Assembly: GCA_013151415.1 (NCBI GenBank)
Contig: JAADII010000100.1
Coordinates: 1 to 49,662, forward strand
Direction of reading: 5' to 3'
DNA from: Chloroflexota bacterium
Lineage (GTDB): Bacteria > Chloroflexota > Anaerolineae > J102
DNA length: 49,662 nt
Positions 35,760-43,365 of this stretch are shown here, in pieces. A program made the translations under genes and the position numbers. Numbering within the stretch: position 1 is the stretch's first letter; every line of letters starts with the position of its first letter. A model generated the notes under the pieces. That model was given only the letters and a program-made list of their open reading frames with translations. It had not been told where the DNA came from and did not search any database.

Positions 35760-36518
35760 ATGTCAAGAATCATCTCCATCCATTCCTTTCGAGGAGGCAC
35801 AGGAAAATCGAACACCACCGCTAATTTGGCCGCGCTCATGGCCAAACGCGGCTTAAGCGTCGGTGTGGTCGATACAGACATCGCGTCACCTGGCATCCAT
35901 GTGCTTTTCGGGCTGGCCGAAGAAAAGCTCGAACATTCATTGAACGATTATCTTTGGGGAAGATGCGATATCCAGCAGGCCGCCTACGATGTGACCGACC
36001 GCCTCCAGGGTAAGCTAACGGGACGCGTGTTTCTCATTCCTTCCAGCATCCAGCCGGGCGATATCGCCCGCATTCTGCGCGAAGGCTACGACGTGGGATT
36101 GCTCAACGACGGCTTTCTCGATCTCATCGACTTTCTCGATCTCGACGCCTTGCTCATTGACACGCATCCCGGTTTGAACGACGAAACCCTGCTTTCCATC
36201 GCCATCTCCCATGCACTGGTGATCATCCTGCGGCCCGACAGCCAGGACATTCAGGGCACGAGCGTCACCGTCGATGTCGCGCGCAGGCTGGAAGTGGAGC
36301 AGATGCTCCTGGTGGTGAATAAAACGCCGGTCGTGTTTGATCCCGAGGAGCTGAAAACGCGCTTTGAAAACATGTATGAATGCCCCGTGGCCGCGGTGTT
36401 GCCTCATTCGGATGAAATGATGGTGTTGGCCAGCAACGGCGTGTTCGTTTTGCACTATCCCGATCATCCCATCACCCAAAAACTCGAGCAAGTGACGGAA
36501 GTGCTCTTGAACCAATGA
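35760..36518 (+). CDS. MinD/ParA-family P-loop ATPase
   Basis: This 252-residue protein has the deviant Walker A RGGTGKSNTTANLA, with the signature Lys replaced by Arg at its first position, then DTDIASPGIHVLFG (Walker A' region) and LLIDTHPGLND (Walker B). The ATG at 35760 is preceded by AGGA. Its stop overlaps the start of a GAF-domain protein by four bases, so the two are translated together. MinD-like ATPases of this sort position complexes or act as switches; a pairing with a GAF sensor suggests a localisation or signalling unit. Confidence 0.87.
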   Translation: MSRIISIHSFRGGTGKSNTTANLAALMAKRGLSVGVVDTDIASPGIHVLFGLAEEKLEHSLNDYLWGRCDIQQAAYDVTDRLQGKLTGRVFLIPSSIQPGDIARILREGYDVGLLNDGFLDLIDFLDLDALLIDTHPGLNDETLLSIAISHALVIILRPDSQDIQGTSVTVDVARRLEVEQMLLVVNKTPVVFDPEELKTRFENMYECPVAAVLPHSDEMMVLASNGVFVLHYPDHPITQKLEQVTEVLLNQ

Positions 36519-37396
36519 CAACTCAATACAAAGAGCCCCAAACCGAGATCAAGCGATTGCGCCAGGCATTGGAACAGGCGCAACGCGAACGACAACTCGC
36601 CGATGATCTGCTAGGACGCATTATCCCGATTGGCGTCTCGCTCACGCTGGAGCAAGATTTCGATCGCATGCTCGACACCATCTTGCACGAGGCCATGGCC
36701 TTTTGTCATGCCGACGCGGGCACGCTCTACCTGCGCACCGAAGATGATCATCTTCGCCCCATGATCATGCGCAACGATACATTAGGCCTGGCCATGGGCG
36801 GAAGCAGCGGCGTCACGATTCCATTGGCGCCCCTTCCTCTTTATCACCCCGACACGAACGAACCCAATCACGACACAGTGGCCACTCACACCGCGCTCAG
36901 TGGCAAGACGGTCAATGTCCCTGGCGAAAATGGTGAATCGAATGTAAGAGGCGCTGGGCCGGAAGCGTTGAAATGGAAGACCGATTATCAGGTGCAAACC
37001 TATCTTAGCCTGCCCTTGAAAAACACGCGAGGAGACGTCATCGGCGTGCTTCAGCTTCTCAACGCGCAGAATCCCGAAACAGGGGAAATCATCCCCTTTG
37101 GTCGCGATCTGCAAAAGCTGATGGAAACGTTCTCGCTGCTGGCCACGGCTGCATTGCAAGCTTATTTGCGCGAGCAGAGCCTGAAACAGGAGATCGAGCA
37201 ATTACGCTTTGAGATCGACGAGGTGAAACGGCGGCAACAGGTGCAAGAAATTGTGGAAACCGACTTTTTTCAAGACCTACAGGCGCGAGCCAAGCAACTA
37301 CGCCGACGCAGCCGCGCGCGGGTCGCGAAAAGAACCGGGGCCAGAGGTCAGAGCGGTGGAGAACAGAGATCAGAGCGACAGAGAACAGAAACGTAA
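36515..37396 (+). CDS. GAF-domain sensor protein with coiled coils
   Basis: This 293-residue protein has an N-terminal coiled coil (residues 8-30), a GAF domain at about 45-210 (DADAGTLYLRTEDDHLRPM... and YLSLPLKNTRGDVIGVLQLLNA), a second coiled coil at about 220-260 (EQSLKQEIEQLRFEIDEVKRRQQ) and a highly basic, disordered tail. No kinase, cyclase or HD output domain is attached. It is coupled to the MinD-like ATPase by an ATGA overlap, and probably senses a small ligand and passes the signal to that ATPase. Confidence 0.86.
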   Translation: MTTQYKEPQTEIKRLRQALEQAQRERQLADDLLGRIIPIGVSLTLEQDFDRMLDTILHEAMAFCHADAGTLYLRTEDDHLRPMIMRNDTLGLAMGGSSGVTIPLAPLPLYHPDTNEPNHDTVATHTALSGKTVNVPGENGESNVRGAGPEALKWKTDYQVQTYLSLPLKNTRGDVIGVLQLLNAQNPETGEIIPFGRDLQKLMETFSLLATAALQAYLREQSLKQEIEQLRFEIDEVKRRQQVQEIVETDFFQDLQARAKQLRRRSRARVAKRTGARGQSGGEQRSERQRTET

Positions 37397-37592
37397 AGGG
37401 CCGGCCAATCGCGACCGCGTAACATGGCTCCACTGAACAAGGTTGTTTACCACAAAGACGCGAAGAACACATAGAAAAATTAGAGGAGTTTATCAAGAAA
37501 CAGGCTTTGAAACCCCTGTTTGTTTTCCTTTGTGCTCTTTGCGCCCTTCGTTGTGGGGCTTTTTTCAAGAGAGCCAACATGAATCGCAAAGA

Positions 37593-37626
37593 AAAACGCC
37601 CACGCGGATGCTCGCGTGGGCGTTTT
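37593..37626 (-). terminator. Strong rho-independent terminator of the tRNA operon
   Basis: A 10-bp GC-rich stem (CGCCCACGCG/CGCGTGGGCG), extended by four A-T pairs, surrounds a six-base loop and ends in a U-run on the minus strand. It lies 7 bp beyond tRNA-Ser(GGA). It can also act on transcripts coming from the GAF gene. Confidence 0.88.
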
Positions 37627-37632
37627 CAAAGG

Positions 37633-37720
37633 CGGAGAGGGTGGGATTTGAACCCACGATCCCCAGAGGGGATACGCGCTCTCCAGGCGCGCGCACTAGG
37701 CCAGACTATGCGACCTCTCC
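37633..37720 (-). tRNA. tRNA-Ser (anticodon GGA)
   Basis: This is an 88-nt minus-strand tRNA. The acceptor stem is GGAGAGG/CCTCTCC, the anticodon stem CGCGC/GCGCG encloses loop CTGGAGA, there is a long class II variable arm, and the T-loop is TTCAAAT. The 3' CCA is not encoded. The D-arm is identical to that of the neighbouring tRNA-Ser. Confidence 0.95.
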
Positions 37721-37723
37721 TTG

Positions 37724-37858
37724 TGGATATTAGGTTATTGGATATTAGGTATTGAGGTATTGGGGTATTGGGTGTTGAGATGCTGGATATTCTCGACGTA
37801 TCGAACAACTTCAATAACCAATATCCAGTATCCAGTATCCTAATATCCAATATCTTAA
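37724..37858. repeat. Heptamer/octamer repeat forming an inverted array between two tRNA-Ser genes
   Basis: Units such as GGATATT, AGGTATT and GGGTGTT on the left are mirrored by AATAACC, AATATCC and AGTATCC (twice) on the right, in a mostly 7-bp register. The halves are roughly reverse complements, so the transcript could fold. The stretch is AT-rich and has no gene. Confidence 0.75.
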
Positions 37859-37867
37859 CAAAAAAGG

Positions 37868-37955
37868 CGGAGAGGGAGGGATTCGAACCCTCGAGGGCGG
37901 TAAACCCTACGCGTTTTCGAGACGCGCGCACTAGGCCAGACTATGCGACCTCTCC
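37868..37955 (-). tRNA. tRNA-Ser (anticodon CGA)
   Basis: This is an 88-nt minus-strand class II tRNA with acceptor GGAGAGG/CCTCTCC, anticodon stem CGCGT/ACGCG around loop CTCGAAA, a long variable arm and T-loop TTCGAAT. CCA is not encoded. Confidence 0.95.
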
Positions 37956-38014
37956 GCGTCGGTGTTCATGGTTTTGCGCAAAACTGACCGGGACGCCATC
38001 GCCCGGCCAGTGAA

Positions 38015-38086
38015 AGCGGGTGATCGGATTCGAACCGACGACATACAGCTTGGGAAGCTGTCGTTCTACCACTGAACTACACCCGC
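38015..38086 (-). tRNA. tRNA-Gly (anticodon CCC)
   Basis: This is a 72-nt minus-strand tRNA with acceptor GCGGGTG/CACCCGC, anticodon stem ACAGC/GCTGT around loop TTCCCAA, T-loop TTCGAAT and discriminator T. It is the first gene of the tRNA operon, 59 bp before tRNA-Ser(CGA). Confidence 0.95.
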
Positions 38087-38104
38087 GTGATATACTCGTT
38101 TGTA

Positions 38105-38133
38105 ATTATACTCGGATGCCAGATTCGAGTCAA
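38105..38133 (-). promoter_or_regulatory. Sigma70 promoter of the tRNA operon
   Basis: On the minus strand TTGACT (38128-38133) and TATAAT (38105-38110) are separated by exactly 17 bp, 18 bp upstream of tRNA-Gly. Confidence 0.85.
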
Positions 38134-38163
38134 GCATGATTCCCTCGGTTTCGCGAACTCGTC

Positions 38164-38925
38164 ATGTCTTTCTCACCCATTGCCCGCTTCTATGATCTGG
38201 ATGATGGGCGTCTCACCGACGACATCCCGCTTTACCTGGGCTTCGCGGGCAAAAGCAAAGGCCCCATCCTGGACTTGGGCGTGGGCTCCGCGCGGCTGGC
38301 CACGCCCATAGCCGAGCAAGGGCGCCGCGTGGTGGGGTTGGACATCGCGGGGGAGATGTTGTCGATAGGCCGGGAGCGCATCGCCGCAGCGAGGCTAAAC
38401 GACCGCATCGAGCTGATCCAGGCCGACTTTCGTCAGCCGCCCCTGGCCGACGAACAATTCGGGCTGGCCTATTGCGGCTACAATGCCTTTCTGCACCTCA
38501 TCGAAGGCCATGATCAAATGCAAGCCCTAACCGCATGGCGACGCCTGCTTCGCTCGGGTGGGCTGTTGGTGATGGATGTCGAGAATCCGCAGTTGGAGGC
38601 CTTATCCAAATTCAGCGAAGTGCTGGAATTGGAGGAGAGTTTCATCGAGCCGGATACGGGCGCGCCTATCTTGAAATTCGCGGGGGTGGAGGTGAATTTG
38701 CCGGATCAGGTGATGATCATTCGGCGATTGTACCAACGTTTGACCGAGAACGGCGCATGGGAGCGATTCGAGACCGAATTCCAATTTCGCATCCTCTTCC
38801 AGCGGGAGCTGGCCCTGCTGTTGTCCTGCGCAGGTTATGTAAATTTACGGTTTTACGGTGATTACGAGATGAATCCATGGGAGCCGCACAGCCCAAGGCT
38901 TATTTCGGTGTGCGAGAAGCCTTGA
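38164..38925 (+). CDS. Class I SAM-dependent methyltransferase
   Basis: This 253-residue Rossmann-fold methyltransferase has the SAM-binding motif ILDLGVGSARLATPIAEQG, with the acidic residue in VVGLDIAGEML, and then IQADFRQPPLADEQFGLAYCGYNAFLHL (motifs II/III). The C-terminal half is a beta-sheet region typical of small-molecule methyltransferases. The substrate is unknown. It is divergent from the tRNA operon, with about 30 bp between the tRNA promoter and its start. Confidence 0.85.
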   Translation: MSFSPIARFYDLDDGRLTDDIPLYLGFAGKSKGPILDLGVGSARLATPIAEQGRRVVGLDIAGEMLSIGRERIAAARLNDRIELIQADFRQPPLADEQFGLAYCGYNAFLHLIEGHDQMQALTAWRRLLRSGGLLVMDVENPQLEALSKFSEVLELEESFIEPDTGAPILKFAGVEVNLPDQVMIIRRLYQRLTENGAWERFETEFQFRILFQRELALLLSCAGYVNLRFYGDYEMNPWEPHSPRLISVCEKP

Positions 38926-38951
38926 CCGCGGTCGGACATCGGGAGTACAAT
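38922..38951 (+). promoter_or_regulatory. Candidate promoter for the intein-containing radical SAM gene
   Basis: TTGACC (38922-38927) and TACAAT (38946-38951) are separated by 18 bp, overlapping the methyltransferase stop. A leader of about 135 nt would precede the ATG at 39092. Confidence 0.5.
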
Positions 38952-39091
38952 ACATGCGTCGTGAATAATCGCCTGGCTCTTTTGGCGACCCATGCCGGAC
39001 TGTTATAAAGAACGGCTGCGCGCAAAGCACGCGGCGAACGCCGAGAAAACCACAGAACCGGACTTTGGACACATCAGGGGGAAAAGCCGCC

Positions 39092-41566
39092 ATGAAAAAA
39101 CAACACCAAACCCTGGCCGACTATCTCGATAGCATGACCGCGCCGGCCGCGGAGGAATTGGTCGAACGGCTGGATAATAAAGCCGTGCGTTGTTATGCGT
39201 GCGCGCATCGCTGTCTCATACGCGAGGGCCGCCGCGGCATTTGCCAGGTGCGGTTCAACAAAGATGGCGCGCTCTATGTTCCTTTTGGCTATGCGGCGGG
39301 CATTCAGTCGGACCCCATCGAGAAGAAACCGTTTTTCCACGTGCTCCCCGGCGCGGACGCGCTCACCTTTGGCATGTTGGGATGCGATATGCATTGCTCG
39401 TACTGCTTTACCGGCGATACGACTGTGGTGACGCAACACGGCCCCGCCCGCCTGGACAGCCTTTTTGAACAATGCACCGAATATAAGACCCTGCCCGATG
39501 GCGAAATCGGCTTGCCGCAGGGTCTGCTGGCCGTGAGCGGGTCGGGTGAACTGCGCGAAGTGCGGGGGATCTTTCGGCATCCTTACCGCGGCGCGTTTAC
39601 CGTGATCCGGCCCTATTATCTTCCCGCCATTCGCTGCACGCCCGATCATCGCGTTTATGCAACCGATGATCCCACCCAAAAACCGCGTCTCATCAGGGCT
39701 GACGCGCTCACCACCGATCATTTTCTTGCCACGCCGCGACATCATCACTTCGCCGAAGCTATTAGCATCGATGTCGCGGAAATTCTCGGCAACATTGAGG
39801 TGTCCTATCAGGTTCCCTGGAAATACACCGACGAAGACCTTGCGGTCATGAACGCGGCCGCGGAACGCGGTCTCACTTCGGAAGAAATCGGCGCGCTGTT
39901 CGGAACAACGGGCACAAATATTCGTCACATACGCAGACGATTGGCGCGGAGAGAGCCGGATGGGATTCGCAGCGCTTTACCCATCCGCGAAAACGGTCAA
40001 CTCCGCTTTCCCAACGAACATCGTCCCGGCATCCCCGTTCACATCCCGCTGGACAAAGAAATGGCGCGGTTATTGGGCCTTTATTGCGCCGAAGGATCGG
40101 TCATCAGCGCCAAAGATCGGCCAAATAGCCACACACTCGCATTCACATTTGCGCTAACCGAAACGGGCCTGGCTCAGGAAACCATCGAATTATTGGCAAA
40201 GCGCCTCACGGTGCAAGCAAAGCCCATCAAACGCGCATCGACTTTGGCCGTGACGGTGAACAAAGCTTCGGCGGCGCTCCTGTTCCAAGAACTTGCCGGG
40301 GCCAAATCAGCGGAAAAACGCGTGCCGTTGCAACTATTTTCAGCCCCGCGCGAAGTGGTTCGCGCTTTCCTGGACGCCGTAATCGACGGTGACGGTCATC
40401 GTTACGAGAACGGCAAGATTAGTTTGACCACGGTGTCGAGAGACCTGGCTTACGGAGTCGCCTGGCTGGCATTGAAGCTGGGCTGGATGCCGGCCATCTA
40501 TGAGAGCGAACGGCCCAAGTATGGGACGATTCAGGGGCGTCGCGTGCAACAGGCGCCGCGCCAGTACAGTGTGGTGTGGTATGAAAACGCGACGGTCAAA
40601 CGAAAGCTGCATAGCACCGAAAAGTGGCATCTGATTCCCATTCGCGAAATCCACGCGGAACCGTTCGAAGGGTATGTCTACAACATGGAGGCGGCCGAAG
40701 AGCACAACTATCTCGCTAACTTCGCGCTGGTTTCCAATTGTCAGAACTGGCTCACTTCGCAGACGCTGCGCGACGAAGCCGCAGGAACGTTGCCTACGCG
40801 CGTGACCGCTTCGCAATTGGTGGATGCCGCGCTGCGTTCGGGCGCGAAGGCCGTGGTTAGCTCTTACAACGAGCCGCTCATCACCTCGGAATGGGCCATG
40901 GCCGTGTTCAAGGAGGCCCGCAAGCATGATTTGATCTGCGGTTATGTGTCCAACGGCAACGCCACGGCCGAAGTGCTGGATTACATCCGCCCCTGGACGC
41001 AAGCCTATAAAATCGACCTGAAAACCATGCAAGATAAGAACTACCGCCAGTTGGGCGCGGTGCTGAAGAACATCCTGGATGGGATCAAGATGGTGCATGA
41101 GCGGGGATTCTGGCTGGAGATCGTGACCCTGCTGGTGCCGGGGTTCAACGATTCGGACGAAGAGCTGCGCGACCTCACCGGCTTCATCGCCTCGGTTTCA
41201 CCCGACATCCCCTGGCATGTGACGGCCTTCCATCCCGATTACAAGATGACCGAGCCGCCGCCCACCACCGTGCGCGGGCTGCTGCACGCGGCCGAGATCG
41301 GCAAAGAGGCCGGGCTGCGGTATGTGTATGCCGGCAATATCCCCGGTCGCGTGGGCGAGTACGAGAACACCTATTGCCCCAACTGCCACGCGCTGCTGGT
41401 CGAACGCGTGGGCTACCATATCCAAAGCTATCGCATCACTGCTGAGGGAACGTGTCCTGACTGCGGGACGAACATCCCCGGCATCTGGCACAAACGGCCG
41501 GAGGACGCGCGACTCAGCCCTTTTGACGGCTGGTTCTCGCGGCGGCCGCGCGTGGTGCGGTTTTAG
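39092..41566 (+). CDS. AmmeMemoRadiSam-system-type radical SAM enzyme interrupted by an intein
   Basis: The 824-residue precursor contains a 445-residue intein; the joined exteins would be 379 residues. The N-extein has a zinc-ribbon-like CYACAHRCLIREGRRGICQV, then GMLGCDMHCSY. The C-extein resumes with CQNWLTSQ, so splicing rebuilds CX3CX2C followed by QNW, the signature of the PflA-like AmmeMemoRadiSam enzymes. Further family elements are VSSYNEPLITSEWA, YKIDLKTM, LEIVTLLVPGFNDS and a C-terminal CPNCHALL/CPDCG pair. Members act with AMMECR1- and Memo-like proteins in an uncharacterised pathway; neither partner is in this window. The ATG at 39092 follows a GGGGGA stretch. Confidence 0.92.
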   Translation: MKKQHQTLADYLDSMTAPAAEELVERLDNKAVRCYACAHRCLIREGRRGICQVRFNKDGALYVPFGYAAGIQSDPIEKKPFFHVLPGADALTFGMLGCDMHCSYCFTGDTTVVTQHGPARLDSLFEQCTEYKTLPDGEIGLPQGLLAVSGSGELREVRGIFRHPYRGAFTVIRPYYLPAIRCTPDHRVYATDDPTQKPRLIRADALTTDHFLATPRHHHFAEAISIDVAEILGNIEVSYQVPWKYTDEDLAVMNAAAERGLTSEEIGALFGTTGTNIRHIRRRLARREPDGIRSALPIRENGQLRFPNEHRPGIPVHIPLDKEMARLLGLYCAEGSVISAKDRPNSHTLAFTFALTETGLAQETIELLAKRLTVQAKPIKRASTLAVTVNKASAALLFQELAGAKSAEKRVPLQLFSAPREVVRAFLDAVIDGDGHRYENGKISLTTVSRDLAYGVAWLALKLGWMPAIYESERPKYGTIQGRRVQQAPRQYSVVWYENATVKRKLHSTEKWHLIPIREIHAEPFEGYVYNMEAAEEHNYLANFALVSNCQNWLTSQTLRDEAAGTLPTRVTASQLVDAALRSGAKAVVSSYNEPLITSEWAMAVFKEARKHDLICGYVSNGNATAEVLDYIRPWTQAYKIDLKTMQDKNYRQLGAVLKNILDGIKMVHERGFWLEIVTLLVPGFNDSDEELRDLTGFIASVSPDIPWHVTAFHPDYKMTEPPPTTVRGLLHAAEIGKEAGLRYVYAGNIPGRVGEYENTYCPNCHALLVERVGYHIQSYRITAEGTCPDCGTNIPGIWHKRPEDARLSPFDGWFSRRPRVVRF
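39404..40738 (+). other. Intein with LAGLIDADG homing endonuclease domain
   Basis: This 445-residue in-frame insertion (precursor residues 105-549) begins with Cys1 in CFTGDTTVV (block A). Block B is IRCTPDHRVYA (TxxH). Two dodecapeptide motifs follow (LLGLYCAEGSV and FLDAVIDGDGHR). Blocks F/G are VYNMEAAEEHNYLANFALVSN. The terminal Asn is present, and the +1 residue is Cys. The usual penultimate His is Ser. A helix-turn-helix-like segment (TSEEIGALFGTTGTNIRHIRRRL) lies between block B and the endonuclease and may aid DNA binding. The lesion-free frame suggests an active or recently active element. Confidence 0.93.
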
Positions 41567-41627
41567 GAAGTAACCAACAGCTAAAGTCAATTATGAACAG
41601 TGACCGGTGAACAACGAATTATTTCGC
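41567..41627. repeat. Short TGAACAG-like heptamer units in spacer
   Basis: TGAACAG, TGACCGG and TGAACAA follow each other in 7-bp register near 41594-41614. Otherwise this part of the spacer shows nothing I can name. Confidence 0.5.
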
Positions 41628-41663
41628 GAGATAAAATGAGATACAACTGAGACAAAATGAGAC
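41628..41663 (+). promoter_or_regulatory. Four helically phased GAGAY direct repeats
   Basis: GAGAT, GAGAT, GAGAC and GAGAC begin at 41628, 41638, 41649 and 41659 (steps 10, 11, 10). They end 10 bp before the -35 box of the Rhs promoter. The spacing resembles tandem sites for OmpR/PhoB-type activators; the factor is unknown. Confidence 0.55.
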
Positions 41664-41673
41664 GCGAAATGTA

Positions 41674-41702
41674 TTGACAGGGTTTATTTTTTGTGATATG
41701 CT
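41674..41702 (+). promoter_or_regulatory. Sigma70 promoter of the Rhs/YD-repeat gene
   Basis: TTGACA (41674-41679) and TATGCT (41697-41702) are separated by 17 bp. The predicted leader is about 180 nt and includes the heptamer array. Confidence 0.75.
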
Positions 41703-41819
41703 TTAGGCGTCATAAACATATAGGCGCTTCGAGTCAGGCGGCTGTGGGGAGGGAGCCGGCATCTGCATCCTCGCACTCATTCACTCGCTTTCCCAGCCTT
41801 CGGTCTCGGGCTTCCGAAG

Positions 41820-41875
41820 TTTCGATTTCGGGTTTCCGATTGGGGATTTCGGAATTGGGATTTCGGATTCGATTG
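41820..41875 (+). repeat. Eight consecutive TTCGGAT-like heptamers
   Basis: TTTCGAT, TTCGGGT, TTCCGAT, TGGGGAT, TTCGGAA, TTGGGAT, TTCGGAT and TCGATTG follow in unbroken 7-bp register, ending just before the ribosome binding site of the Rhs gene, so they are transcribed in its leader. Confidence 0.85.
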
Positions 41876-41908
41876 ATAAGGAGGCTGATCATGTTCAATC
41901 GATTATCG

Positions 41909-41916
41909 CCCCCCCC
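41909..41916 (+). repeat. C8 homopolymer at codon 7 of the Rhs gene
   Basis: Eight C residues directly follow ATG TTC AAT CGA TTA TCG. Seven would join the strong ribosome binding site to the signal peptide frame. A slippage-prone tract at this place could switch expression on and off, or reflect a sequencing error. Confidence 0.7.
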
Positions 41917-43351
41917 GCAAGTCTGTTCTGATAGTTCGGATGCTATTGGCGTTGGGGTTGCTTTTGGTCGGTGTGGGTCTAGATTGGAGGGCGGAAGCAC
42001 GCGTAATGGTGACGCGTGATAAACGACGAGTCGCGGCCAACGAGCATTCACAACCGCATGGTCAGGAGAACAAAGCGACGGAGGCGACTTTTGAGTATAG
42101 GGCATTAGATGCACCGACCCATACGCCGTTGATGTATCCGGGCCCGCGACCAGGCGTGGAGGAAGTGAATGTGGAGGCCGGACGGGAGGTGGCAGTGGGG
42201 CAATGGCCTTTGGCCTTGCGACTCAACCCGGATGAAGGAGTGACCCAGGTGACCGCGCGGGTGGAGATGATGGGGCCGGACGTAGGATGGGCGCTGTCGC
42301 CAGTAGGCATAGTTTTCTCGCTGCAAACGCGGGGAAGCGAAACGGATCCGGTCGGGCTGGAGGCGACGGTGAATTATGAAGAGATGGTGGGCGCGTATGG
42401 GGGCGGCTTTGCCTCGCGATTGGCGTTGTTCGAGGTGAGCGGCTGCGAGTGGCGCTCGCAGGTGGTGGAAGGCGAGGAGGAGTCTTATTTTGCTTGCCGC
42501 ACCTGGCGACAATTGCCCGGCGAGCACGATTATGCCGGCCGACGACTGACGGTGAGATTGGGAGAGCGGATGAATGCGCCCGGATATTTGCCGCCGGAAG
42601 GGGAGCGCATCTTCCTGCCATGGATGGCCGCGGCCGCGAGCGGGCCGGACGAGCGATTGTATGTGCTGGCCACCACTTCGGGCGGAGAAGAGGGAGATTA
42701 TTCTGCCGAACCGCTGGCTTTGGTCAAAGACTACCAGGTAGGATTGGTGAGTGGAACCGCGCAAACGAGTTACAGCTTTCCTGTTCCGCCGCCGCCTGCC
42801 GGTCCTGTGCCCGAGCCGCGCCTTCAATATGATAGTGGCGGCATCGACGGCATGAGCCAGGCCAAGAACAATCAACCGGGGTCTGTGGGTTTGGGGTGGA
42901 GTTTGGATATGGGGTCGGTGCAACGGGTGTTTCGCAAATGCAACAGCAGCCAGGCTCCGGGCGATTTGTGTCTGAACAACTCGGTGTATTACCTGAATTT
43001 GAATGGCGTGCGCTCGTTGTTGGTGTCGGACAGCGGTGTGTGGAAACTGCAAAGCGATCCCAGATGGAAAATCGAGCGTTTGCGACATAGCAACAATAAC
43101 CATCCTGATTCCAACAACCATTTCTATTGGGTTGTCACCACGCCCGATGGAACGAAATACACCTTTGGCGCGGAATTCGACGTGGAGACGGGCGCGGACC
43201 TGAACTCGGCCTGGTACGTCCCCACCTATAGCACACAATGGTGCACCAACGATCCTTATCGCGTATGCAACAAAGTGTGGAAGTGGAACCTGGACCGCAT
43301 CGAGGACCCCAACGGGAACGTGGCGACCATCAGCTATGAACAGGAACTGAA

Positions 43352-43365
43352 CTATTACCTATTAC
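43352..43365 (+). repeat. 7-bp tandem duplication (CTATTAC x2) causing a frameshift
   Basis: Deleting one unit restores QELNYYEARGFLRRKYV across the junction. The second half lacks a start of its own at this point, so the duplication is a lesion in one gene, not a boundary between two. Confidence 0.88.

Noticed and set aside
39092..41566. Reading the radical SAM gene as a fusion with a large unknown domain
   Set aside because: Intein blocks A, B, F and G, the homing endonuclease motifs and exact family continuity after removal show it is an intein.
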